DNA from: Lentzea sp. NBRC 105346
GTDB taxonomy: Bacteria > Actinomycetota > Actinomycetes > Mycobacteriales > Pseudonocardiaceae
Reading direction: 5' to 3'
Length of the DNA: 64,000 nt
Assembly: GCF_030269605.1 (NCBI RefSeq)
Contig: NZ_BSTQ01000011.1
Span: 124,001 to 188,000 of the forward strand
Below are positions 8,085 through 15,217 of the stretch, one piece after another; the first letter of the stretch is position 1; each line of letters opens with the position of its first letter. Made by a program: the position numbers and the translations under genes. Under the pieces are notes generated by a model. It was not told the origin of the DNA, made no database searches, and saw only the letters and a list, made by a program, of their open reading frames with translations.

Positions 8085-9542
8085 TCAGTACGCGAAGGCC
8101 AGCGTGCCGTCGGTGGTCTTCGCGGGCATGACGCCGGCGATGCCACCACGCACGTACTTGCGGATCAGGTAGACCTCGACGCACGCCAGCGCACCGTAGG
8201 TCAGGGTCAGCGCGATCAACGAGGTGAGGATCTCGCCGACCGTCGATGCCGAGACGGCCTGTGCCGTGTACATCCACACACCGTCCACTCCGGACGGATT
8301 GGGATTCGGCACCACCACGAACGGCTGCCTGCCCATCTCGGTGAAGATCCAGCCGAAGCTGTTGGCCAGGAACGGGGTCGCGATGCTCGCCAGTGCCGCG
8401 AGCGGGAACCAGCGACCTTGTGGGACGCGTTTGCGCGTCAGCCACAGCGCCAGCAGCCCGAAGCCCGCCGCGATCGCCCCGAACCCGATCATCAGCCGGA
8501 AGCCCCAGTACGTCACCGGCAGCACGGGCGTGTAGTCGATCGGTTTGCCCGACAGGTCGCCGAGCCGTTCGTCGACCGGGTAGTTGGTCCCGTACTTCTC
8601 CTGGTAGAGCGGCACGAGGTCCTCGATGCCCTTGACCTCGCTGGTGAGGTCGTTGTGCGCCAGGAAGCTCAGCAACGCGGGCACGGTGATGCTCTTGACG
8701 TTCTCGCAGTCCGGCCGGCGCACGTCACCGATCGCGAAGACCGAGAAGCTCGCCGGTTGTTCGGTGTGGCACAACGCCTCCGCGGCCGCCATCTTCATCG
8801 GCTGCTGCTCGAACATCAGCTTGCCCTGCACGTCCCCGGTGATCGCCAGCACGGCGAACGCGACGACGCCGACCCACGTGCCGAACTTCAGGCTGCCCTT
8901 CCAGACCTCTTCCCGGTCCGACTTCTTCCACAGGTGCCAGGCGCTGATGCCGACGAGGAACGTCCCGGCGACGGCGAACGCGCCCGCGATGGTGTGCGGG
9001 AACGCGGCGAGCGCGGTGTTGTTGGTCAGCACCGCCCAGATGCTGGTGAGCCGCGGCTTGCCGTCCTCGAAGACGATCCCGACCGGGTGCTGCATCCACG
9101 AGTTCGCGGCGATGATGAACAGCGCGGAGGCCTGCGTGGCCAACGAGAACGCCCACGCGCACGCCAGGTGCACCTTCTTCGGCAGCTTGTCCCAACCGAA
9201 GATCCACAACCCGAGGAACGTCGACTCGACGAAGAACGCGACGAGCCCCTCCATGGCCAGCGGCGCGCCGAACACGTCCCCGACGAAGCGCGAGTACTCG
9301 CTCCAGGCCATGCCGAACTGGAACTCCTGCACGATGCCGGTCACGACGCCCATGGCGAAGTTGATCAGCAGCAGCTTGCCCCAGAACTTCGTCATCGCGA
9401 GGTACTTGGGGTTGTCCGTCCGCACCCAGGCGGTCTGCATGATCGCCACGAGCAATGACAGACCGATGGTCAACGGCACCATGAGGAAGTGGTAGACGGT
9501 GGTGATGCCGAACTGCCACCGGGCCACATCGAGCACGTCCAC
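8085..9542 (-). CDS. cydA: Cytochrome bd oxidase subunit I
   Basis: A 485-residue CydA. The N terminus ARWQFGITTVYHFLMVP carries the haem b595 histidine, GEFQFG-like VQEFQFGMAWSEYSRFVGD and the quinol-loop region GDVQGKLMFEQQPMKMAAAE are conserved, and the WIFTEMGRQP motif near residue 390 is characteristic. The Q-loop is of the short type usual in Gram-positives. The GTG at 9542 is the only sensible start. First gene of cydA-cydB-cydDC-kinase; its promoter must lie in the 126 bp shared with the divergent transporter gene at 9669. Confidence 0.97.
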   Translation of the reverse strand: MDVLDVARWQFGITTVYHFLMVPLTIGLSLLVAIMQTAWVRTDNPKYLAMTKFWGKLLLINFAMGVVTGIVQEFQFGMAWSEYSRFVGDVFGAPLAMEGLVAFFVESTFLGLWIFGWDKLPKKVHLACAWAFSLATQASALFIIAANSWMQHPVGIVFEDGKPRLTSIWAVLTNNTALAAFPHTIAGAFAVAGTFLVGISAWHLWKKSDREEVWKGSLKFGTWVGVVAFAVLAITGDVQGKLMFEQQPMKMAAAEALCHTEQPASFSVFAIGDVRRPDCENVKSITVPALLSFLAHNDLTSEVKGIEDLVPLYQEKYGTNYPVDERLGDLSGKPIDYTPVLPVTYWGFRLMIGFGAIAAGFGLLALWLTRKRVPQGRWFPLAALASIATPFLANSFGWIFTEMGRQPFVVVPNPNPSGVDGVWMYTAQAVSASTVGEILTSLIALTLTYGALACVEVYLIRKYVRGGIAGVMPAKTTDGTLAFAY

Positions 9543-9668
9543 GTCATCGACGGTATTCGGTGATCACGGCGGTTATCAGGTACGACGGTCCCTCGTCCGG
9601 GTAGGACCTTGGTCCCGTGCGCGACATCACCCCCATCCGTGGCGGCGTGGCGGGTAGAACGGAGTCTC

Positions 9669-10256
9669 GTGGCCGCCCTGATCGCACTGCTCACCGCCTT
9701 CGCGGTGGTGTTCGTCGTCGAACTGCCCGACAAGACCATGGTCGCGACCCTGGTTCTGACCACGCGGTACCGCGCGCTGCCGGTGTTCGTCGGCGTGGTG
9801 CTCGCCTTCGCGGTGCAGTCGCTGATCGCGGTCGCGTTCGGTTCGGTCCTGACGTTGTTGCCGGACCGGCTGGTGTCGCTTGTGGTCGGCGTGCTGTTCG
9901 GTGTCGGCGCGTTTCTCTTGCTGCGCGAGGGGTTCTCTTCGGACTCCGCGGTCGACGCTTCCTCATCCGGGGTTGCGTCGGTCCCGTTCTGGCGGGCGGC
10001 TCTCGCGTCGTTCGGGGTGTTGTTCGCCGCCGAGTGGGGTGACGCCTCGCAGCTCGCCACGGCCGGGATCACCGCGCGGTACGGGACGCCGGTGGCGGTC
10101 GGTGTCGGCGCTTGGCTGGCATTGGTCGCCGTGGCCGGGTTGGCGGTGCTGGTGGGGCGCAAGCTCGCGGACCGGTTGCCGACGCACTGGATTCAGCGGG
10201 TGGCCGGCGTGGTGTTCGCGGTGTTCTCGGCGCTGGCGTTCTGGCAGGCGATCTAG
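9669..10256 (+). CDS. TMEM165/GDT1 family (UPF0016) cation transporter
   Basis: A 195-residue membrane protein with about six helices in two inverted halves. The two family motifs of the form E-x-G-D-(K/R)-(S/T) are seen as ELPDKT (first half, near residue 18) and EWGDAS (second half). Bacterial members export manganese or exchange Ca2+/Mn2+ for protons. The GTG at 9669 starts directly before the first helix; an upstream start would add a charged leader that the family lacks. Its stop is adjacent to the stop of the convergent marR-like gene. Confidence 0.88.
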   Translation: MAALIALLTAFAVVFVVELPDKTMVATLVLTTRYRALPVFVGVVLAFAVQSLIAVAFGSVLTLLPDRLVSLVVGVLFGVGAFLLLREGFSSDSAVDASSSGVASVPFWRAALASFGVLFAAEWGDASQLATAGITARYGTPVAVGVGAWLALVAVAGLAVLVGRKLADRLPTHWIQRVAGVVFAVFSALAFWQAI

Positions 10257-10697
10257 TCACCACACCGGGCGCAGGTGGTGCACGCCCACGTGGTCGAGGT
10301 ACTTCTTCAGGTTCCCCTTGAGCGCGTGTAGTTCCGCGGTGCCGATGACCGACGCCATCTCGGCTTCGAGATCGGCCCACATCCCGTCGGCGAACTTGAG
10401 GTAGTCCCGTCCCTTCGTGGTGAGCGTGACGTACTGCGCCCGCTTGTCCGTCGGATGCGGCTCTCGCTGCACGTACCGCCACTCCACGAGCTCGGAGACG
10501 ATCTTCGCCGCCGCCTGCTTGGTCACCCCGAGGTGCGCGGCCAGGTCCTGAGCGGTGGCGCGACGCTCCGCGAGGAACCGGAACACGTACCCGTGCGCGG
10601 GCCGCAGGGGCTCCAGCTCGACGGCGCGCAGGCGTTCGTGGAACTGGTCCCCCATCGCCCGGTAGGCCATGGCCAGCAGCATCGACACAGGTTCCAC
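10257..10697 (-). CDS. MarR-family transcriptional regulator
   Basis: A 146-residue winged helix-turn-helix protein: the DNA-binding segment is ATAQDLAAHLGVTKQAAAKIVSELVEWRYVQREPHPTDKRAQYVTLT, with the D-K-R wing typical of MarR. The GTG at 10697 is preceded by AGGAGG at a spacing of six, which settles the start. It is divergent from the cupin gene; the 74 bp between them contain two copies of a palindrome that probably serves as its operator. The inducer is not evident. Confidence 0.92.
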   Translation of the reverse strand: MEPVSMLLAMAYRAMGDQFHERLRAVELEPLRPAHGYVFRFLAERRATAQDLAAHLGVTKQAAAKIVSELVEWRYVQREPHPTDKRAQYVTLTTKGRDYLKFADGMWADLEAEMASVIGTAELHALKGNLKKYLDHVGVHHLRPVW

Positions 10698-10707
10698 GAA
10701 AACCTCC

Positions 10708-10754
10708 TAGACAACCTGGTTGACCATATTCTATGGTTAGACAACCAAGTTGAC
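10708..10754. promoter_or_regulatory. Tandem MarR operator palindromes in the marR/cupin promoter
   Basis: A 17-bp element TAGACAACC(T/A)(G/A)GTTGAC occurs twice, at 10708-10724 and 10738-10754, exactly 30 bp apart (about three helical turns, same face). Each core is a palindrome (CAACCTGGTTG perfect; CAACCAAGTTG nearly so). Between them sits another perfect palindrome, ACCATA-TTC-TATGGT (10723-10737), which probably overlaps a promoter -10 region. Binding here would control both divergent genes. Confidence 0.75.
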
Positions 10755-10771
10755 TACTTCAAGGAGACGCA

Positions 10772-11125
10772 ATGCCACTCGCCACCGCTGCCGCCGCCCC
10801 CGTGTTCGAGCGCCACGGGTTCGTGTTCCGCTCGCTGGCCGTGCCGTCGCGCGGCAGCGAGGAGATCGCCCTGTGGACGGTCGACGTGCCGGAGAACGCC
10901 GACTCCGAGTCGCATCAGGTGGACAAGGAAGAGGTTTTCTACGTGCTGGAGGGCCGGGTCCGCATCCAGGGCCACGAGGCCGGGCCAGGTGACGTCGTGA
11001 TCTGCAAGCCGTTCACCGACCTATCGATCAGCGGCGGGCCCGCTCGGCTCATCGTCGCCACGAGCGTCGGCATCACCGGGATCCTCGCCGACGGCCAGAA
11101 GATCACCGGCCCCTGGTCCCTCTGA
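10772..11125 (+). CDS. Cupin domain protein
   Basis: A 117-residue single cupin. The core runs SHQVDKEEVFYVLEGRVRIQGHEAGPGDVVICKP, matching the cupin motif 1 pattern (G-x5-H-x-H-x3,4-E-x6-G) with the first histidine pair reduced, and PGDVVI for the turn before motif 2. AAGGAG at 10761-10766 fixes the ATG start. Probably controlled by the divergent MarR protein. Ligand or reaction unknown; could be a small isomerase, dioxygenase or sensor. Confidence 0.85.
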   Translation: MPLATAAAAPVFERHGFVFRSLAVPSRGSEEIALWTVDVPENADSESHQVDKEEVFYVLEGRVRIQGHEAGPGDVVICKPFTDLSISGGPARLIVATSVGITGILADGQKITGPWSL

Positions 11126-11197
11126 GACCTCGGCGGCGAGCTTCTTCGCCTCGTCGATCAGCTGCTGGGTCTTCTCGAGCTCTTCGGAGTCCGGCAT
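11021..11197 (-). CDS. Possible small acidic protein
   Basis: A 58-codon reading frame, MPDSEELEKTQQLIDEAKKL at its start, highly acidic with a predicted N-terminal helix. The first 24 codons lie in the 100-bp gap between the cupin and iclR genes, but the rest overlaps the 3' end of the cupin gene antisense, where its Gly/Asp-rich composition looks like a frame shadow. Helical starts of this kind occur in small actinobacterial proteins, so it may be real or the 5' part of a shorter gene. Low confidence. Confidence 0.3.
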   Translation of the reverse strand: MPDSEELEKTQQLIDEAKKLAAEVSEGPGAGDLLAVGEDPGDADARGDDEPSGPAADR

Positions 11198-11225
11198 GAC
11201 CTGGGGATACCCGGAGAACAACGAA

Positions 11226-11858
11226 TCAACGCAAGGCGGCGGCGACGTCCTCGGCGGCACGTACGACGTGCGGCCCGACGACGTCGCCGTCGAGCTTTTC
11301 CAGAGCCACCACACCAACCGAGGCACGCAGGCCGGGCACGCCGCGGACGGGAGCGGCGACGCCGTAGGCACCGGGCTGCAGCTCCCCGGTCGACGTCACC
11401 CAGCCCTCGACGTGCAGCGAGATCGCCTTGCCCGCCGCGCCGCGGTGCACAGGATGCCGGGACCCGACGCGGTAGCCGACGTGGAACGCGGTCCACGACG
11501 GTTCGACGACCGCGACGGCCTGGGCCTCGGAGCCGTCCGCGACGGTGAGGTGCGCGGTGGCGCCGACCTTCTCGGCGAGCGCCCGCAGCGCCGGGTTCGC
11601 GGCCATCCGCAGCTGCGGCAGCACGTTGGACGCCAGGCGCAGCACGCCGAGGCCGAGCCGCACCTTCGAGCCCTCGCGGCGCACGAGTCCGCGGGCCTGC
11701 AGCGGCACGAGCAGCCGGTAGACCGCGGCTCTGGACGCGCCGATCGCCGCCGCCAGCTCCGAGATCGACGGCGCTTCGGACTCGGCTTCGGCGACCGCCT
11801 GGAGCAGGGCCAGGCCCCGCTCCAGCGTCAGCGAGCTCTCCTTGGTGGCTCCGACCAT
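11226..11858 (-). CDS. IclR-family transcriptional regulator of homogentisate catabolism (probable)
   Basis: A 210-residue IclR protein: N-terminal winged helix (LTLERGLALLQAVAEAESEAPSISELAAAIGASRAAVYRLLVPL) and a C-terminal effector domain ending APVRGVPGLRASVGVVALEKL, somewhat shorter than the usual 250 residues. The ATG at 11858 overlaps the fahA stop (TGATG); a GTG at 11861 is equally possible. Being last in the fahA operon and next to hmgA, it probably senses homogentisate or a related acid and acts at the 13.9-kb divergent promoter. Confidence 0.85.
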   Translation of the reverse strand: MVGATKESSLTLERGLALLQAVAEAESEAPSISELAAAIGASRAAVYRLLVPLQARGLVRREGSKVRLGLGVLRLASNVLPQLRMAANPALRALAEKVGATAHLTVADGSEAQAVAVVEPSWTAFHVGYRVGSRHPVHRGAAGKAISLHVEGWVTSTGELQPGAYGVAAPVRGVPGLRASVGVVALEKLDGDVVGPHVVRAAEDVAAALR

Positions 11859-13024
11859 CACGCGCTCCGAATCGTCCCGACCACCTCGGCCAGCCCGACA
11901 ACGGAGCCGCCCTCTCCGGGTGCGGTGGCGGTGAGCGTCACCGTGTCACCGTCCTCGAGGAACGACCGGGTGGAGCCGTCCTTCAGCAGGAAGGGTTCCT
12001 TGCCGCCCCACGAGAGCTCCAGGAACGACCCGCGCTCGTCCCTCAGCGGCCCCGAGACCGTGCCGGACGCGAACAGGTCTCCTGGACGAACCGTAGCGCC
12101 GTTCACGGTCATGTGCGCCAGTTGCTGCGCGAACGTCCACGACATCGTGCGGAACGGCGGTCGTGCGACGACCGTGTCGTTCAGCGTGACCTCGATGTTG
12201 ATGTCGAGGCCCCACGGCTGGTCGGCCTTCAGGTAGTCCTGCAGCTGGTGGTCGAACGGCGGCGGCGACACGCGTGCGACGGAGAACGCCTCCAGCGGCG
12301 TGATCCACGCGGCGATCGACGTCGCGAACGACTTCGCCAGGAACGGGCCCAGCGGCTGGTACTCCCACGCCTGGATGTCGCGCGCGGACCAGTCGTTCAC
12401 CAGCGCGACGCCGAACACGTGCTCGGGCGCGCGGGAGGTGGACAGTCGCGACGCGACTGGGCCGCCGCACACGAACCCGACCTCGGCCTCGATGTCGAGC
12501 CGTTCCGACGGGCCGAACACCGGACCGTCGGACGACCGGCGCTGGCCGGACGGCCTGGTGACGTCGGTGCCCGAGACGTACACCGTGCCCGCGCGGCCGT
12601 GGTAGCCGATCGGCAGGTGCGTCCAGTTCGGCGTCAGCGGGTCGCCGTCGGGACGGAACATCCGGCCGACGTTCTCCGCGTGGTGCCGCGACGAGTAGAA
12701 GTCCACGTAGTCGCCGACCTGGAACGGCAGGACGGCGGACGCGATCGGCACGAGCGACGCACCGCGGGGCGCGGACGCGGAGTTGACGATCTCGCGCAGC
12801 CGGGCGCGCAGCTCGCTCCACGCGGGCCGGCCGGCGGCCAGCAACGGGTTGAGCGAGTCGCCTTCCACCAACCCGGAGAGCCGGGGGCCGAGCGCGAGCC
12901 CGCGCAACGGCAGGGCCGAGTCACCGACCCGGACCGCCACGCCCTCGGCCACCACGCCGTAGGGCAGCGTCTGGGGGCCGAACGGCTGGTCTTCCGCGAA
13001 CGCGGCGTCACTGACCCAGCTCAC
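11858..13024 (-). CDS. fahA: Fumarylacetoacetase
   Basis: Hydrolyses fumarylacetoacetate to fumarate and acetoacetate, the last step of tyrosine/homogentisate degradation. The 388-residue length fits. The small N-terminal SH3-like domain is followed by the FAH catalytic domain with QVGDYVDFYSSRHHAENVGRMFRP (catalytic histidine and metal-site Asp region), LPIGYHGRAGTVYVSGT, the metal-binding ERLDIEAEVGFV and VNDWSARDIQAWEYQPLGPFLAKSF. The GTG start at 13024 overlaps the upstream gene's stop (GTGA). Second gene of a three-gene operon with iclR downstream. Confidence 0.96.
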   Translation of the reverse strand: MSWVSDAAFAEDQPFGPQTLPYGVVAEGVAVRVGDSALPLRGLALGPRLSGLVEGDSLNPLLAAGRPAWSELRARLREIVNSASAPRGASLVPIASAVLPFQVGDYVDFYSSRHHAENVGRMFRPDGDPLTPNWTHLPIGYHGRAGTVYVSGTDVTRPSGQRRSSDGPVFGPSERLDIEAEVGFVCGGPVASRLSTSRAPEHVFGVALVNDWSARDIQAWEYQPLGPFLAKSFATSIAAWITPLEAFSVARVSPPPFDHQLQDYLKADQPWGLDINIEVTLNDTVVARPPFRTMSWTFAQQLAHMTVNGATVRPGDLFASGTVSGPLRDERGSFLELSWGGKEPFLLKDGSTRSFLEDGDTVTLTATAPGEGGSVVGLAEVVGTIRSA

Positions 13025-13893
13025 AACAGCCCCAGTCCGGAGAGGTCCTCGACCGGCTCGGACAGCGAGCACGAGCCGTATGAGGCGAAGACGCCACGCA
13101 CGGCGTGCGCGGCCTGATCGGAGAGCGCCGCGGCCTCCTTGGTCAGCGCCTCGGCGTCCGTGCTGGCGAGCGCCTCGCGCACGTCCTTGCCGGACAGCGA
13201 CCGCGCGGTTGCGACGAGCAGGTTGAGGAACCCGTGGTGGGTGAACCCGTTCTCGTCCTCGTGCCGCACCGCCCGGTGCAGCCCCGCGGTCGCCTTGAAC
13301 GCCACCCCGCCGCCGCTGACCACGGACAGGAAGTCCGCGACCTCGTCGACGCTCGGGAAGTTCTCGGAGCTGAGCCCGCCGCAGCGGAGCTTCGGCCAGC
13401 TGCCGTGCTCGATGACGCGTCTCACGCCGTCGAGCCACTCGGGGCCACCGCGGCGCGGCTCGACGACGCGGATGACGTCCTCGGGCACGAACTCGGAGAC
13501 CCGCTCGAGCCACACCTCGTCCACATCGGACGGGGCGGGCATCTCGACCATGCGCAGCGCCAGCAGCTCGCTGCGCGACTCGACGATGGACACGGCCTTC
13601 GGCACGCCGCCGAGCCCGGTGTCGATCACGAGGGAGAGCGCGATCGGTTTGACCGGCTTAACCTTGATCAACTCAGTGATCAGCTCGGCGAGCCGGGATG
13701 CCGGGCAGAGGAAAAGACCCATGACGCCGGCCCACTCGCCGACCCGTCCGTCGAGGTGCCCGCGCACCGCGTCGGGCATGGCCGCGTTCCCCGGAGGGAA
13801 GAGTGCGGCGTCGTCAACAAGCCTTGCCAGCAGGGGTGGAGTACCGCGCGGACCGGGTGCTCGGAGTTCGACAGCGCTTGACACGGCTGACAC
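13021..13893 (-). CDS. Uncharacterised protein of the homogentisate operon
   Basis: A 290-residue soluble protein I cannot assign to a named enzyme. It begins with a conserved-looking LLARLVDDAALFPPGNAAMPDAVRGH segment, then alternates short hydrophobic strands and helices (IALSLVIDTG, LLALRMVEMP, IRVVEPRRGG, LRCGGLSS, VAFKATAGLHRAV), a pattern compatible with a TIM barrel. It is first in the operon with fahA and divergent from hmgA, so a role in homogentisate catabolism, maleylacetoacetate handling or repair is plausible. Start is GTG 13893 or GTG 13884; neither has a clear ribosome-binding site. Confidence 0.8.
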   Translation of the reverse strand: MSAVSSAVELRAPGPRGTPPLLARLVDDAALFPPGNAAMPDAVRGHLDGRVGEWAGVMGLFLCPASRLAELITELIKVKPVKPIALSLVIDTGLGGVPKAVSIVESRSELLALRMVEMPAPSDVDEVWLERVSEFVPEDVIRVVEPRRGGPEWLDGVRRVIEHGSWPKLRCGGLSSENFPSVDEVADFLSVVSGGGVAFKATAGLHRAVRHEDENGFTHHGFLNLLVATARSLSGKDVREALASTDAEALTKEAAALSDQAAHAVRGVFASYGSCSLSEPVEDLSGLGLL

Positions 13894-13924
13894 GCTAGCC
13901 GTGTACCGGCAACTGAACAAAGAT

Positions 13925-13939
13925 GTCCGACTATCGAAC
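13925..13939. promoter_or_regulatory. IclR-type palindrome upstream of hmgA
   Basis: GTCCGACTATCGAAC is an imperfect 15-bp palindrome (GT-C-CGA, 3-bp centre, TCG-A-AC) close to the operator form known for IclR-family regulators PobR and PcaU (GTTCG-N5-CGCAC type). It lies 15 bp before the hmgA start, between the divergent operons, next to an iclR gene. Operator function is inferred. Confidence 0.5.
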
Positions 13940-13953
13940 GCCCGGAGATAGCT

Positions 13954-15117
13954 ATGGCTTACTACCGCACGGTCGGGGAGATACCCCGAAAGCGCCACAC
14001 ACAGTTCCGCAAACCGGACGGTGGCCTCTACGCGGAAGAGCTGATGGGAGTCGAGGGCTTCTCCAACGATTCGGCCCTGCTCTACCACCGGTACCTGCCC
14101 ACCGCCATCGTCGCCGCGGAGGTCGTCAAGGACGAGCGCGGCACCGTGTCCCCGAACCTGCCGCTGAAGCCGCGGCACTTCAAGACGGGTGACCTGACCT
14201 GGGCTTCTGACGATGTCGATGCCATCACGGGTCGCCGCAAGCTGTTCGGCAACCCGGACGTGACGATTGGGTTTGTGCGCGCCACCGCGCCGTCGCCGCT
14301 GTACCGCAACGCGTTCGGCGACGAGCTGCTCTACGTGCAGACCGGCGCCGGTGTCGTCGAGACGATCTACGGCGCGCTGGACGTCGCCGAGGGCGACTAC
14401 CTGGTCATCCCGACGTCGTGCACCTATCGGGTGGTTCCGTCCCAGCCAATGAACATCCTGGTGCTGGAGGCCACAGGCCACATCGGGCCGCCGCGCCGCT
14501 ACCTGTCCGCCAAGGGCCAGTTCCTGGAGCACTCGCCGTACTGCGAACGCGACATCCGCGGCCCGTCCGAGCCGCTGCTGGTCGAGGGCACGGACGTGGA
14601 CGTGATCGTCCGGCACCGCAACGGCATCACCAAGATGACTTACGCCAACCACCCGTTCGACGTCGTCGGCTGGGACGGGTGCCTCTACCCGTGGGCGTTC
14701 AACATCCGCGACTTCGAGCCCATCACCGGCCGCGTGCACCAGCCGCCGCCCGTGCACCAGACGTTCGAGGGCCCGAACTTCGTCGTGTGCTCGTTCTGCC
14801 CGCGCAAGGTCGACTACCACCCGCTCGCGGTCCCGGTGCCCTACAACCATGCGAACGTCGACTCCGACGAGCTGATGTTCTACGTGGGCGGCAACTACGA
14901 GGCCCGCAAGGGATCGGGCATCGGCATCGGTTCGATGTCGCTGCATCCGTCCGGCTGCACGCACGGCCCCCAGCCGGGCGCGGTCGAGGCGTCGCTGGGT
15001 GTGGACTACTTCGACGAGACCGCGGTCATGGTCGACACGTTCCGCCCGCTGGAGCTCGGCGAGGCCGCCGACGCGTGTGAGGACCCGAATTACGCGTGGA
15101 CTTGGGCCCGCCGCTGA
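13954..15117 (+). CDS. hmgA: Homogentisate 1,2-dioxygenase
   Basis: Opens the ring of homogentisate to maleylacetoacetate. The 387-residue protein starts MAYYRTVGEIPRKRHTQFR, typical of the actinobacterial HmgA branch, and keeps the iron-site region: NHANVDSDELMFYVGGNYEARKG (His and Glu ligands) and the downstream HPSGCTHGPQPG histidine motif. It ends 3 bp before a strong hairpin. GGAG at a spacing of six supports the ATG. Divergent from the fahA operon, so the two together complete the pathway apart from a recognisable maleylacetoacetate isomerase, which is not in this window. Confidence 0.95.
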   Translation: MAYYRTVGEIPRKRHTQFRKPDGGLYAEELMGVEGFSNDSALLYHRYLPTAIVAAEVVKDERGTVSPNLPLKPRHFKTGDLTWASDDVDAITGRRKLFGNPDVTIGFVRATAPSPLYRNAFGDELLYVQTGAGVVETIYGALDVAEGDYLVIPTSCTYRVVPSQPMNILVLEATGHIGPPRRYLSAKGQFLEHSPYCERDIRGPSEPLLVEGTDVDVIVRHRNGITKMTYANHPFDVVGWDGCLYPWAFNIRDFEPITGRVHQPPPVHQTFEGPNFVVCSFCPRKVDYHPLAVPVPYNHANVDSDELMFYVGGNYEARKGSGIGIGSMSLHPSGCTHGPQPGAVEASLGVDYFDETAVMVDTFRPLELGEAADACEDPNYAWTWARR

Positions 15118-15119
15118 AA

Positions 15120-15174
15120 TGCCCTGAAGGGCACCCTCAGGACATCTGACGCCCTGAGGGTGCCCTTCAGGGCA
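15120..15174 (+). terminator. Strong hairpin after hmgA
   Basis: A perfect 22-bp inverted repeat (15120-15141 and 15153-15174) around an 11-base loop, beginning 3 bases after the hmgA stop. The arm contains TGAAGGGCACCCTC and there is no T-run, so this may be a hairpin-only terminator or a repeated palindromic element. A related hairpin stands at 37242-37279. Confidence 0.7.
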
Positions 15175-15217
15175 CATGCGCCCGAAATTGTCAGGGGCGC
15201 GTAATAGCGTTCGGGTT

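Noticed and set aside
9543-9668. Rex-type redox operator upstream of cydA
   Set aside because: GGTGATCACGG is palindromic but does not fit the TTGTGAA-N4-TTCACAA pattern; no convincing site seen.
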